The translations under genes were made by a program, and so were the position numbers. This document shows, piece by piece, positions 48,650 through 57,699 of a stretch of 61,284 bases of DNA; within the stretch, counting starts at the first letter, position 1, and every line of letters starts with the position of its first letter. Source of the DNA: a virus. The notes beneath the pieces are model-generated. The model was not told the origin of the DNA. It ran no database searches and saw only the letters and a list, made by a program, of their open reading frames with translations. Where the stretch lies: IMG/VR virus record IMGVR_UViG_3300031857_000179, positions 1 through 61,284 of that record, one strand, 5' to 3'.

Positions 48650-49222
48650 TTATCTCCACTTAGGACCTTCCATCCATACTGCTAATGAATGTCTTGTTCC
48701 TTCTGTCACGGGCAATGCGGCATGACTTACGAAAGACGGAAGAAATATTGCAGTGCCTTGCTGGCGTATTTCTTCCTTATCCGGAGAATTTTGTGACAAG
48801 TCATACATTTCAAAATCACCGCCTTCATAAGTTGTCGGATCAGTCAACTGGATTACACAAGTAAGTTTTCTGTGGAAGTGTGGATCACCATTCATCCAAA
48901 ACACATCGTGGTGTCTTTTATATTCGCCTTGATATTCAGATGAATATTCAGCCAATTGCACAAAACTTAATCTAGTTATATGAAAATTGAAGAAGTCGTG
49001 ATTTGCTTGAATTGCCATTTTCCAAATCTCATCAAAGAGAAATTGGAATTTGGGTTCTTGATGAATAAACCGAATGTCGCTTCTGCGATATTCGTCATCA
49101 TGTATTTCATTTGAAACACCCATAGATGCTTTTTTAGAAGGTAACTTTAAACCTTCATCTAAAATGAAATCGCATTGCTCTTTAGTAAATCTACTTTTGA
49201 AGTAGCACCATTCACCATTCAT
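48650..49222 (-). CDS. 2OG-Fe(II) oxygenase, prolyl 4-hydroxylase type
   Basis: A 190-aa protein. YKRHHDVFWMNGDPHFHRKL carries H-x-D, TCVIQLTDPTTYEGGDFEMY is the core strand, AIFLPSFVSHAALPVTEGTR the distal His and HSLAVWMEGPKW the Arg region. The family hydroxylates proline or other residues. Aquatic T4-like phages commonly carry such genes near structural genes. The collagen-like fibres encoded next door contain many prolines, making them tempting substrates, but this is untested. Confidence 0.88.
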   Translation of the reverse strand: MNGEWCYFKSRFTKEQCDFILDEGLKLPSKKASMGVSNEIHDDEYRRSDIRFIHQEPKFQFLFDEIWKMAIQANHDFFNFHITRLSFVQLAEYSSEYQGEYKRHHDVFWMNGDPHFHRKLTCVIQLTDPTTYEGGDFEMYDLSQNSPDKEEIRQQGTAIFLPSFVSHAALPVTEGTRHSLAVWMEGPKWR

Positions 49223-49224
49223 AA

Positions 49225-49431
49225 TTAGTTAATTACTTTAGATGCTAATGGTCCTTGAGGTTTGTTTTCTAACTGCGCTCTTGCTTGTTGAGAAATAGAA
49301 TCAATAACTGGTCTGCTAAACTTGTGTGGGATTTCTTCCAAGCCAGCTATAAGAACATTTAACCAACTTGTTTTAACAGTTAGTGTAACTTGTTGTTCTT
49401 CTTGTTGTTGTGGTTGCATTGCGTCATTCAT
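49225..49431 (-). CDS. Small protein of the fibre region
   Basis: A 68-aa protein, MNDAMQPQQQEEQQVTLTVK, Gln-rich at the start, then TSWLNVLIAGLEEIPHKFSR and PVIDSISQQARAQL. I recall similar short proteins in fibre regions of aquatic T4-like phages, without function. It is separated by two bases from the oxygenase gene. Confidence 0.65.
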   Translation of the reverse strand: MNDAMQPQQQEEQQVTLTVKTSWLNVLIAGLEEIPHKFSRPVIDSISQQARAQLENKPQGPLASKVIN

Positions 49432-49474
49432 GTCAAACTCCTTTATAATGAATTAATAAACTATCTAATATATA

Positions 49475-49837
49475 TCACAGCATTGTTGGTGCTGTATTGG
49501 ATGCTGGTGCCCAAGGCATCTGCGATTCAGAAACAGGATTTACATGTTGGTCAATTTGTTCTTGAATTTTTCCATTCACATGCGCTTCATAAGAACCAAC
49601 GACAACATCTTTAATCCATTCAAGGACAACTTCTTCGGTTAGTTCTTCAAATGGAACAAACACATTTCCTTCAGGCATAGTTGTTGATGTGAATGGTGTT
49701 GCACCAGAAAATGTTCCTATGTTACCATTTTCATCGGTACCAATTTTTTGCCAGTATGTTTGCACAACTGCGTTTTGATTGGCACCTTCGTTTTTAGTTT
49801 TTAGACTGGTGACTTTCCAGGTATATGTAATGGCCAC
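49475..49837 (-). CDS. Phage structural protein, DUF7936-like
   Basis: A 120-aa protein, start codon GTG with an AGGAGA site. AITYTWKVTSLKTKNEGANQ, VQTYWQKIGTDENGN and VFVPFEELTEEVVLEWIKDV, ending in MPWAPA, form a domain that recurs at 55400-55732 (TWNISAMNC..., YIPYANLTKEDVLGWIW, ALPWEN). These small proteins sit among fibre genes and may be fibre-associated or chaperone-like; the function is unknown. Confidence 0.7.
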   Translation of the reverse strand: MAITYTWKVTSLKTKNEGANQNAVVQTYWQKIGTDENGNIGTFSGATPFTSTTMPEGNVFVPFEELTEEVVLEWIKDVVVGSYEAHVNGKIQEQIDQHVNPVSESQMPWAPASNTAPTML

Positions 49838-49871
49838 TATTTTCTCCTAAAATGTTGGCGGGTTAATGATT

Positions 49872-49879
49872 TATTTAGA
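49872..49879 (-). promoter_or_regulatory. Possible late promoter variant (TCTAAATA)
   Basis: One base from TATAAATA, 35 bases before the GTG-started gene and overlapping the end of the 111-aa gene. Confidence 0.4.
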
Positions 49880-50210
49880 CTCTTGCAAAATAACCTTTAG
49901 TTTCTAGATTTGCATTTTCATTCAAATAATCCTCTGAAGTTTTGTCTCCAAGTTTTACAATTTCCGATATTTCTAGTCCTAATTTAGATGCAACATATTC
50001 TAAAACAATATCATCATTTGTTGTCCACTGCTTATAAGTTTCCGAATCCAAATCAATGTTATCACTAGAAAAATTACTTCCATCGGAACAAATTACTCTA
50101 TATCCCAAAACGGGTCTCTGTGTTCCTAAAGAATAGTTTACAACAGTTACTTCCAACTTATCTAAAGTTTTATTTAATAAGTTTATCGGTTTTAATTTTG
50201 CATATAACAT
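49875..50210 (-). CDS. Uncharacterised protein of the fibre region
   Basis: A 111-aa protein, [20 protein letters not shown]. It has alternating strands (EVTVVNYSLGTQRPVLGYRV) and a helical acidic part (YVASKLGLEISEIVKLGDKT). No family is recognised. Its ATG shares a base with the stop of the zinc-ribbon gene. AT-rich compared with the fibre genes around it. Confidence 0.6.
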   Translation of the reverse strand: MLYAKLKPINLLNKTLDKLEVTVVNYSLGTQRPVLGYRVICSDGSNFSSDNIDLDSETYKQWTTNDDIVLEYVASKLGLEISEIVKLGDKTSEDYLNENANLETKGYFARV

Positions 50211-50452
50211 TAATTACTCCATTTATTTTTTGGGCACGATTCAGTAATTGAATATATTTTTTTACCTATAGGACAATTACATTCGCCACAGTAATAATCA
50301 ATAATTTTTTTTAATAGTTGATTAGTAAATTCTTTACACGATTCACACTCTTGGCAAATTTTTTTTCTTTGATCCGCTAAATTTCTTTGTTCTTCGTTTG
50401 GAGCTAAAGAAATTTTCCAAGTCCTTAGCTTGTTCTCAAAACTACTCATCAT
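50210..50452 (-). CDS. Small putative zinc-ribbon protein
   Basis: An 80-aa protein. CQECESC and, 23 residues on, CGECNCPIG provide Cys clusters suited to one or two zinc sites. The rest is basic ([20 protein letters not shown]). Similar small Cys-rich proteins appear beside fibre genes in related phages; function unknown. The ATG pair overlaps the stop of the S74 fibre gene. Confidence 0.62.
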   Translation of the reverse strand: MMSSFENKLRTWKISLAPNEEQRNLADQRKKICQECESCKEFTNQLLKKIIDYYCGECNCPIGKKIYSITESCPKNKWSN

Positions 50453-51816
50453 TTTATTTTTTTCTCCAACTCAAGTATTTTTTTGCTTTGTTCTTTAAGT
50501 TCTTTATTTTGTTCTTTAAGTGCTTCAATTAATAATGGAACTAACTTTTCATATTGAACAGTTAGATAATTTTCGCCCGATTTTGATACTTTTCCGTTTT
50601 CGTGATCCACATCAAACGGCGCCAATACAACAGCTTCTGGTAATACTTCTTCAACATCTTGAGCAAAAACACCAACTTGATTTTTTTGTATATCATATTC
50701 AGCTAAATTTTTTGCTAGTTCATTCCAATTAAATGTAAATCCATTCAATTGATTGACTTTGTCCATTGCATTTTCAATAGGACGGATATTTGTTTTCAAT
50801 CGTTCATCAGATGCTCCAGCACTAACGCTTCCAGTAAATGACACATCGTTACTGAAAGTTGCACGTAATCCTAAATTGGCATCTCCATTACTACTAGCAC
50901 ATCCTTCAAATGTGTAAAATTGTAGATATACGCCTTGACACAGATATGCTGGATTACCACAACAATTGTTTGAACGTTGACCTCTTATCTTAGCGCCATA
51001 AAAGTCTTGACCTGTGTCACGATATCCATAAAAATTTATATCGTAAGAACCACCACTAAAACTTAATGGATCACCATAGACGCCAAACGTTAATCCACGT
51101 AATTTGGAATAACTATTTGGATCCGTGTAATAGCCGGTATCATTATAATCATAGAAGATTGGTGCACGATGCGACCCAGATGCAAACATATTTCCGCCGG
51201 TATCTATTCCTGCAACGGTAGCCCCGGCCGCTTCAGAGTAAAAGTGGAACGATTCTGTGCCGACTAACACCGAAGCCGTTCGCTTACCAACATACCAACC
51301 GCTGCCAGACCCGCCGTTATAGCGAACCATAGCCTCATATCCGTTGCCTGGGTTTATGTAAAGGTATTTGTGTGCGGCACCAGTTATAGTTAAATCGCTT
51401 GCCGTTATACTTTGGCCCGAAGAAAATGTTCCAGTTGGACCAGTTGGTCCTGTTGCGCCAGTTGGTCCCTGTGCTCCTTGAGCGCCTTGAGCACCTTGAG
51501 GTCCTGTTGGTCCCGCTGGTCCCTGGGCTCCTTGTGCTCCTTGTGGTCCTGTTGGTCCAGTACCACCTGCTGGACCTTGTGCTCCTTGCGGACCAGTGGG
51601 ACCAGTACCGCCCGTTGGTCCCTGTGCGCCAGTTGGTCCTGCGGGCCCTTGAGCACCAGTCGGTCCTTGTGCGCCTTGTGGTCCAGCTGGACCAGCAGGA
51701 CCAGTGGGTCCAATTAATCCTGTGCTGACACCAACCCATTGACCATTGGCTGCAATTACTTGAGAACTGCCTATTGTTAGGCCATTCTTTATGATAAAGT
51801 CTTGATTACTGGCCAT
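50449..51816 (-). CDS. Tail fibre with collagen-like repeats and S74 chaperone domain
   Basis: A 455-aa protein in three parts: a shared N-terminal module ([20 protein letters not shown] and [11 protein letters not shown]), about 100 residues of Gly-x-y triplets ([13 protein letters not shown] type), a beta-rich receptor region with repeats of the YYTDPNS kind, and a C-terminal intramolecular chaperone ([37 protein letters not shown]) that folds the trimer and cuts itself off by a Ser-Asp site. Overlaps the next fibre gene by 11 bases. Confidence 0.93.
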   Translation of the reverse strand: MASNQDFIIKNGLTIGSSQVIAANGQWVGVSTGLIGPTGPAGPAGPQGAQGPTGAQGPAGPTGAQGPTGGTGPTGPQGAQGPAGGTGPTGPQGAQGAQGPAGPTGPQGAQGAQGAQGPTGATGPTGPTGTFSSGQSITASDLTITGAAHKYLYINPGNGYEAMVRYNGGSGSGWYVGKRTASVLVGTESFHFYSEAAGATVAGIDTGGNMFASGSHRAPIFYDYNDTGYYTDPNSYSKLRGLTFGVYGDPLSFSGGSYDINFYGYRDTGQDFYGAKIRGQRSNNCCGNPAYLCQGVYLQFYTFEGCASSNGDANLGLRATFSNDVSFTGSVSAGASDERLKTNIRPIENAMDKVNQLNGFTFNWNELAKNLAEYDIQKNQVGVFAQDVEEVLPEAVVLAPFDVDHENGKVSKSGENYLTVQYEKLVPLLIEALKEQNKELKEQSKKILELEKKIK

Positions 51817-53518
51817 TGATAATCTCTCTTAGTTCTTCAATTTGTGTTTGTTGTTCTTTGATTGCTTCAATCAATACAGAAGTTATTTTTCCATAGTCAA
51901 CAGACAATAATTTTTCCATTATAACTTCTTCAGAGAATGGTTTCTTTTTATCATATTCACTAATAACTTCTGGTATAATTTCTTGTATTTCTTGTGCAAT
52001 TACTCCAATTGAATGTACGCCAGAATCAATCCAATCAAAGTAAACTCCTCTGAGTTGTCTTACTTTTTCTAGTGCATTTTGAATTGTCTTAATATTTGTT
52101 TTTAACCTTCTATCAGAATTTGCCGCTACGTTTCCTCTTGCTGTAACATTACCGTTTTGATTGATATAGAAGTTTTGATTCCATGAAGAGCCATCAACAG
52201 CACCTGTTCCACCATAAAAATTAATTGCATCACTTGAGTCATTATGTATTAACCAATATGGTTGATTGCCGTTTGTTGCACGAAGCGTCATTGATGCATA
52301 CGTTCCACGAACTGTAAGTTGTTCAGCATGAACTCCAGATCCTGTCCAATCGCCTAAAACACGAAGATATCTTAATTGATTGAAACCGTTGGGATTACAA
52401 TAATACCCAGTATCATCTATATCATAGTAAATTGTTGCACGAATGTCATTATAAACTCTTACATTACTATCACTTTCACCAACAGAGAATATTTTTGCGC
52501 CAGAAGAACCAACAGCGTTATTATAAAAACGAGTGCCACCATAACTTGAATACGCACCAATTCTTATACCTGTATGCCAATCCAATGTTAACTTAGTATA
52601 GTTGCCACCAACATTCTCCATGGCCGTGTAAATACTATAAGCATTATCTAAAGTAGTGCCAATATACAATCTACCTGTGGACGCCGTATCATATGCGTTA
52701 CCACCATGACCACCAACAATCGTACTAACAAATCTACTTGTAGCGTTTGGATCTACATAATAACTAGTGTCATTGGAGTCGTAGAAGATTGGTGCTCTAT
52801 GCGAAGCGGCCACCGTGTTGACCCCGTCCATATCCAATTGCCAGCGATTAGCGGGTGCTGACCATCCACCAATACGTAATACGTTATCGGAATCCAGTCC
52901 CATGTTTACTGCATATATACCGGCTCTATGAAACGACATAAACGCAGAGTTAGTGCTAGTTGCATATGCTTGTAAAGGTGGACTACTCAAACTTCCGGAA
53001 GTTGTTCCTAAATTTGATTGAAAATAATTTGCGGCAGTCCAAGTATTGCTTGTTCCTAAGATTGATGCGCCAGAAGGACCAGTGGGTCCAGCTGGTCCTT
53101 GTGCGCCTTGTGCGCCTTGTGCGCCTTGTGATCCAGTTGGTCCTGTTGCGCCAGTTGGTCCCTGTGCTCCAGTAGGACCAGGAGGTCCAGCAGATCCCTG
53201 TGCGCCTTGGGCGCCTTGAGGACCAGTAGGACCAGTACCGCCAGTTGTTCCCTGTGCGCCTTGTGGACCAGTAGGACCAGTTGCGCCCTGTGCGCCCTGT
53301 GCGCCTTGCGGACCAGTAGGACCAGTACCGCCAGTAGTTCCTTGAGCGCCCTGTGCTCCCTGAGGTCCGGTCGGTCCTGTTGCTCCCTGAGCACCTTGTG
53401 CTCCTTGTGGTCCAATTAATCCTGTGCTGACACCAACCCATTGACCATTGGCTGCAATTACTTGACTAGAACCAATAGTCAAACCATTTTTTACAATAAA
53501 GTCTTGATTAGATGCCAT
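51806..53518 (-). CDS. Tail fibre with collagen-like repeats and S74 chaperone domain
   Basis: A 570-aa paralogue of the neighbouring fibre. It has the same N-terminal module ([20 protein letters not shown]), then about 115 residues of Gly-x-y repeats, a central beta region with repeated [17 protein letters not shown] and [14 protein letters not shown] motifs, and an S74 chaperone ([37 protein letters not shown]) with Ser-Asp cleavage point. Likely an adhesin; its tip region differs from that of the neighbour. Confidence 0.93.
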   Translation of the reverse strand: MASNQDFIVKNGLTIGSSQVIAANGQWVGVSTGLIGPQGAQGAQGATGPTGPQGAQGAQGTTGGTGPTGPQGAQGAQGATGPTGPQGAQGTTGGTGPTGPQGAQGAQGSAGPPGPTGAQGPTGATGPTGSQGAQGAQGAQGPAGPTGPSGASILGTSNTWTAANYFQSNLGTTSGSLSSPPLQAYATSTNSAFMSFHRAGIYAVNMGLDSDNVLRIGGWSAPANRWQLDMDGVNTVAASHRAPIFYDSNDTSYYVDPNATSRFVSTIVGGHGGNAYDTASTGRLYIGTTLDNAYSIYTAMENVGGNYTKLTLDWHTGIRIGAYSSYGGTRFYNNAVGSSGAKIFSVGESDSNVRVYNDIRATIYYDIDDTGYYCNPNGFNQLRYLRVLGDWTGSGVHAEQLTVRGTYASMTLRATNGNQPYWLIHNDSSDAINFYGGTGAVDGSSWNQNFYINQNGNVTARGNVAANSDRRLKTNIKTIQNALEKVRQLRGVYFDWIDSGVHSIGVIAQEIQEIIPEVISEYDKKKPFSEEVIMEKLLSVDYGKITSVLIEAIKEQQTQIEELREIINGQ

Positions 53519-53526
53519 TTAATATC

Positions 53527-53922
53527 TTAAGCTGGCTCAGTAGGCCAAATTACGGTTGTTGGAAATGTAGATTGTTGTGTAATGTCCCTAAGTGCTTGAC
53601 GATATGCCACCCACTTTTCCCTTGTAGCATCGGGCACATCCGGCGCTTGGGTCCAATCAGTTTGAGCAATTAAATAATCCCGCAGACTTCTTATTTCCGA
53701 AGAGGCTCTAACAGGATCAAAAACGAACGGCGCTACTGGTCCATATATGCCAGCCTTTAAATCTGCATATAATTTTTGACCATGTGGCTCTGGATCCCAA
53801 GCATTAGCACCAAACGGAATTGCGGAATCAAACTCTGCCCACTTAATCATACAGTCAATATGCGTTTCTTCAACATTACCGTACACCGGGTTAGTAACTG
53901 TCTCTAATGTAAATTTAGCCAT
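53527..53922 (-). CDS. Tail fibre assembly/chaperone-like protein
   Basis: A 131-aa protein. The C-terminal segment SEIRSLRDYLIAQTDWTQAP followed by DVPDATREKWVAYRQALRDI and FPTTVIWPTEPA is the phage tail assembly chaperone signature (Phage_tail_APC/DUF4376 type). Such domains usually sit next to or at the end of tail-fibre genes. The N-terminal 70 residues (TLETVTNPVYGNVEETHIDC) are of unknown type. Confidence 0.8.
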   Translation of the reverse strand: MAKFTLETVTNPVYGNVEETHIDCMIKWAEFDSAIPFGANAWDPEPHGQKLYADLKAGIYGPVAPFVFDPVRASSEIRSLRDYLIAQTDWTQAPDVPDATREKWVAYRQALRDITQQSTFPTTVIWPTEPA

Positions 53923-53931
53923 GTTATTCCT

Positions 53932-55368
53932 TTAAGATATTCTGATTGCAACGCCAGCTGCCGAATATGTATTACCCAAAAATTGCCAAGTTCCAGAAAG
54001 TCCTGTTGTGGTAGGTGAGTTATAATAATAAACAGCGCATCCTGAAACATTGGTACCTGGCACTGTTCCATTTGCAATTCCTGCACCAGCTGCCAAAACA
54101 GAGATACTACCAACAGTATTAAAAGATGATGAGAAAGAAGATCCTGTTGGTCCTGTACCGCCCTGTGCTCCAGTTGGTCCTGTTGGGCCCAATGGACCTG
54201 TTGGTCCTGCTGGTCCTTGAGCGCCTTGAGCACCTTGTGCGCCTTGAGCACCTTGTGGTCCAGTTGGTCCAGTACCGCCAGTTGGTCCTTGTGGACCTCT
54301 AGGAATAGTAAAATTAAAAACTGCCGCCGCACTAGTTCCGCTATTAGTGACCGCAGAAGTTCCACCCGCTGGCCCAGTAGTTGTTGGACCTAAAGATATT
54401 GATGCGGCAGTTCCTGTTGCTCCTTGAGGGCCAGTAGGACCAGCGGGTCCCTGTGCGCCTTGGGCTCCTTGGGCTCCTTGAGGGCCAGTAGGACCAGCGG
54501 GTCCCTGTGCGCCTTGGGCTCCTTGGGCTCCTTGAGGGCCAGTAGGACCAGCGGGTCCCTGTGCGCCTTGGGCTCCTTGGGCTCCTTGAGGGCCAGTACC
54601 TCCTGTTGCTCCCTGAGCGCCTTGCGGTCCTGTTGCGCCTTGAGGACCTGTAGCACCTTGGGCTCCTTGGGCTCCTTGTGGTCCAGTTGCACCCTGAGGT
54701 CCTGTTGGTCCAAGTGGTCCTGTGGGTCCTTGTGCGCCAGTTGGTCCTGTTACTCCTATTACGCCTTGAGCGCCTTGCGGCCCAGTAGGACCTGTAGCTC
54801 CTTGTGCGCCCTGAGGTCCTGTTGGTCCTGTTGGTCCGCCTGGTCCTTGTGCGCCCTGTGGTCCTGTTGGTCCTGTAGTGCCTATGGGACCTTGTGGACC
54901 AGTATTACCCATTGGACCAATTGTTGATACAACTTGCCAAGTATAACTATCGTAAATAAGTTCAATAGTTGTACCTCTAACATCAGCTAACAAATCATTA
55001 ACTGAATTTTCAATTGTACTTCCGTTACCAGCAATAGTTAAATTATTTACTGTCCAATCATATCCATCTGTAATTACAACTACATTGCCAACTGAAGGTG
55101 AAGCTGGTAAAGTTATTGTAAATGCACCGGTATAAGTATTTGCAATTAATTGTTGACCTGATGTTGCAGTAGTATTTGCAGTAACTACTACCCAAGGTGC
55201 AGCCGCTCCTTGTGGACCTGTTGGACCATTTGATCCTGCGGGACCAGTACTTCCTTGTGGACCAATAAGTCCTGTATTAGCACCAACCCAACGACCATTG
55301 GCTGCAATCACTTGCGATGAGCCAACTGTTAGCCCATTCTTTATGATGAAGTCTTGATTAGATGCCAT
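53932..55368 (-). CDS. Collagen-like fibre protein
   Basis: A 478-aa protein. It begins with the shared module ([32 protein letters not shown]), contains a beta domain ([40 protein letters not shown]), then more than 220 residues of Gly-x-y repeats broken once by [20 protein letters not shown], and ends in a small beta tip with [18 protein letters not shown]. No S74 chaperone. Three perfect 54-bp tandem copies lie in it. Probably a trimeric collagen-type stalk on the virion. Confidence 0.88.
   Translation of the reverse strand: MASNQDFIIKNGLTVGSSQVIAANGRWVGANTGLIGPQGSTGPAGSNGPTGPQGAAAPWVVVTANTTATSGQQLIANTYTGAFTITLPASPSVGNVVVITDGYDWTVNNLTIAGNGSTIENSVNDLLADVRGTTIELIYDSYTWQVVSTIGPMGNTGPQGPIGTTGPTGPQGAQGPGGPTGPTGPQGAQGATGPTGPQGAQGVIGVTGPTGAQGPTGPLGPTGPQGATGPQGAQGAQGATGPQGATGPQGAQGATGGTGPQGAQGAQGAQGPAGPTGPQGAQGAQGAQGPAGPTGPQGAQGAQGAQGPAGPTGPQGATGTAASISLGPTTTGPAGGTSAVTNSGTSAAAVFNFTIPRGPQGPTGGTGPTGPQGAQGAQGAQGAQGPAGPTGPLGPTGPTGAQGGTGPTGSSFSSSFNTVGSISVLAAGAGIANGTVPGTNVSGCAVYYYNSPTTTGLSGTWQFLGNTYSAAGVAIRIS
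54427..54588 (-). repeat. Three perfect 54-bp tandem repeats
   Basis: Copies begin at 54427, 54481 and 54535, with no base difference, and a fourth begins at 54589 but diverges after 10 bases. Each encodes 18 residues ([18 protein letters not shown] in one phase). The lack of drift indicates very recent duplication. Confidence 0.95.
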
Positions 55369-55399
55369 ATTTTATATAGTCTTGTTAAAAAATGGAATT

Positions 55400-55732
55400 T
55401 TAATTTTCCCAAGGCAATGCTGGAGTAATCACGGGTGGATTAATTGCCGTGTCAATCTGTTGTTGTACCGCCGCTTCTGTAGCGTCCTTATCTACACCAG
55501 ATGCCCAAATCCAACCAAGAACATCTTCTTTTGTTAAGTTAGCATATGGTATGTATGTTGATCCAGCGGCGTAAGTCACACCACAAGTTGAGTAAACAGA
55601 TCCACTGTAAGTCTTACCATCTTGTACTTGTGTGCCACTGCATTGCCAGTGAACGGTGAATACGACATTTGTTTGCCCCTCTGCTTGAGGATAACAGTTC
55701 ATTGCGCTGATGTTCCAGGTGATTGTTGACAT
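55400..55732 (-). CDS. Phage structural protein, DUF7936-like
   Basis: A 110-aa protein. STITWNISAMNCYPQAEGQT, VVFTVHWQCSGTQ and STYIPYANLTKEDVLGWIWA correspond segment by segment to the 120-aa protein at 49475, including the closing LPWEN. Two diverged copies in one fibre region suggest each serves a different fibre set. Function unknown. Confidence 0.7.
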   Translation of the reverse strand: MSTITWNISAMNCYPQAEGQTNVVFTVHWQCSGTQVQDGKTYSGSVYSTCGVTYAAGSTYIPYANLTKEDVLGWIWASGVDKDATEAAVQQQIDTAINPPVITPALPWEN

Positions 55733-55735
55733 GGT

Positions 55736-56008
55736 TTATGCTCCTTTAAGCGCCGCTACATCGGCTTGCAGTTGGGTGATGAGTGCTTGTTGTTGTTCTA
55801 GTAAAGTTTGTAAACTAGAGACTTGGGGTTCAGTCTGATATACAGGGACGGGTGCTTCTAAAAAAGCAAGGTGATGGGCTACCAATTCGGGAATTTCAGT
55901 TTCACTGTTTGCACAAAAAACATTAAAGTTAATTTTTTTCCCCAAATGTTCCATTGAAATATTATATCCAAATGATTGGTCTTGAATCTTGTTGACAGTA
56001 TATTCCAT
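55736..56008 (-). CDS. Small fibre-region protein with C-terminal coiled coil
   Basis: A 90-aa protein. The first half (FGYNISMEHLGKKINFNVFC) is beta-like; the end, SLQTLLEQQQALITQLQADV, is a heptad-repeat helix likely to form a trimer or dimer. Located three bases after the DUF7936-like gene. No family recognised. Confidence 0.62.
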   Translation of the reverse strand: MEYTVNKIQDQSFGYNISMEHLGKKINFNVFCANSETEIPELVAHHLAFLEAPVPVYQTEPQVSSLQTLLEQQQALITQLQADVAALKGA

Positions 56009-56016
56009 TTTTTTCC

Positions 56017-57669
56017 TTAGGCTGTTGTTCTTGTTCGGACAAAGAAGAACCCAAATGTAGCAGTTCCACCATAAACATTATTAGTCCAAGTATACCCACC
56101 AATACCACTGTTATAAGCAAAAGATCCAGCTTGAGCAATGACGTTTGAAACTACAGTTACTGCTCCGCCACCGCAAAGGTATAGTGTTACGGCTCCATTT
56201 TGCCAATTATTCACTACTAGCATTCCTGACGCACTAGGAAAATCAACTGTGCCGCCGTTAGCAATACTGGTAGCTCCTCCAGTTACGTCAACTGTGTATT
56301 TACCCGGTGTTTGAGTAATGCTAAAGTTACCGCCTGAGTCAATACGGACACGCTCTCCCCTAACCCCAAGGCCGCGAGTTCCAAAAGTTAATGCTGATTC
56401 TCCATCACCAGTGCGTATTGCCGAGATTGCCGCATCTCCGTTGTTTCCTACTGCAAATTGAATTCCGGTGTAGGCTCCAATAGTTGAACTGGCATTGTTT
56501 ATGTAGTAGTGAAGGGATGAAGTTTCAAAATCAGAAGATGAATACACTGTGTTCGAATCTAATCTAGTTTTGAAACGTCTTCCAGAAGATGTATCCCCAA
56601 CTATTAAGTTACCGCTTGCATCAAGGGTCATTGCTTGGGTGGCGGTGAGCGCATTACCTGCTGTGCCAGAGGCGGCGTTAAACCATTGATGTTTGCCAGC
56701 CGATTGGTAATAATAAGAAACAGCAGATGAACTTACTGAATATTTCCAGCCTGTGGAAGAATAGAAAGCACCCGCCGTTACTACCGTGTCAACACTGCCA
56801 AAAGAAACAAGACCCGAACCTACGCCCTGCAGTTCAAACGATTTGACACCAGAACTTGTAGCACTAGGCGTAACACCCAACCCTAAGTTACCGCTAGAGT
56901 CAATACGCATATTTTCGGTAAAACCACCAGTCCCGTTTATTGCAGCCCATTTACCAAATGTAAACGCATTACCAGTCTTAACACCAATTGCAGGCTCTGC
57001 CCCTGAATGACCACTCCATAAGCCAACAAATTTTGAGTTATCAGAATTGCTGGCAAAAATATTTGTGCCTGTGCTAGTGCTTGCAGATTGAATTAAAAAC
57101 GCATATGACGCATCACTAAATTTACCAGTTGAAGGAGATGTAGTCCCTACACCCAAGTTACCGCTGGAGTCGATAGTGGCACGAACTGTGTTGTTAGTAG
57201 AAAATTTTAACGAAGCGTTATAAAAGTTATTGATATTTGAAGAGCCATCTGTATTGTCATAACTTAAACGCAAGCCCTCAGTTGTCGATGCCCCACCTCC
57301 AACAAGAAGATATCCAACGCCCGAATTAGAAATGGCAAATCTACCCAATTCACCCGCCGTTGCACGAACATCTAATCGGCTAAGTGGCGAACTTATTCCA
57401 ACCCCCAAATTTGTGCCATCCCAAACTAAGTTGGCAGATGCGCCTAATGAACCACTATTGTTGAATTGAATTTGTGTATTTGAACCACCAATGGCTGGTG
57501 TTGCACCTTGGGGACCAGTAGCGCCTTGTGCTCCTTGGGCGCCCTGAGCGCCTTGTGCTCCTTGTGCGCCTTGAGGTCCAGTAGCACCTTGAGCCCCCTG
57601 TGGACCTTGAGGACCAGTAGCGCCTACTATGACGTTACCAATTACTGTTGATAATCTTGTTGTTGCCAA
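56017..57669 (-). CDS. Tail fibre protein with short collagen-like stalk
   Basis: A 550-aa protein starting at a TTG with AAGGGAT upstream; no ATG is available. After STVIGNVIVGATGPQGPQ and about 35 residues of Gly-x-y repeats it has NTQIQFNNSGSLGASANLVW, then repeated RIDSSGNLGLGVTP / DASGNLIVGDTSSG units typical of beta-helical bacterial and phage fibres. The C-terminal domain (MLVVNNWQNGAVTLYLCGGG, FGFFFVRTRTTA) is a compact tip. No S74 domain. Likely host-binding fibre. Confidence 0.85.
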   Translation of the reverse strand: MATTRLSTVIGNVIVGATGPQGPQGAQGATGPQGAQGAQGAQGAQGAQGATGPQGATPAIGGSNTQIQFNNSGSLGASANLVWDGTNLGVGISSPLSRLDVRATAGELGRFAISNSGVGYLLVGGGASTTEGLRLSYDNTDGSSNINNFYNASLKFSTNNTVRATIDSSGNLGVGTTSPSTGKFSDASYAFLIQSASTSTGTNIFASNSDNSKFVGLWSGHSGAEPAIGVKTGNAFTFGKWAAINGTGGFTENMRIDSSGNLGLGVTPSATSSGVKSFELQGVGSGLVSFGSVDTVVTAGAFYSSTGWKYSVSSSAVSYYYQSAGKHQWFNAASGTAGNALTATQAMTLDASGNLIVGDTSSGRRFKTRLDSNTVYSSSDFETSSLHYYINNASSTIGAYTGIQFAVGNNGDAAISAIRTGDGESALTFGTRGLGVRGERVRIDSGGNFSITQTPGKYTVDVTGGATSIANGGTVDFPSASGMLVVNNWQNGAVTLYLCGGGAVTVVSNVIAQAGSFAYNSGIGGYTWTNNVYGGTATFGFFFVRTRTTA

Positions 57670-57699
57670 AGTTCACTATCCCTTTGTTGATAAATTTTA

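Noticed and set aside
51399-51739. Long open frames on both strands over the collagen-like repeats, rich in Trp/Ser/Arg or Leu/Val/Gln
   Set aside because: They are by-products of the Gly-x-y codon repeat; the same happens at 52960-53441 and 53904-54927.
54427-54588. CRISPR-like array
   Set aside because: The repeats are directly abutting, in frame and encode collagen-like triplets; there are no spacers.
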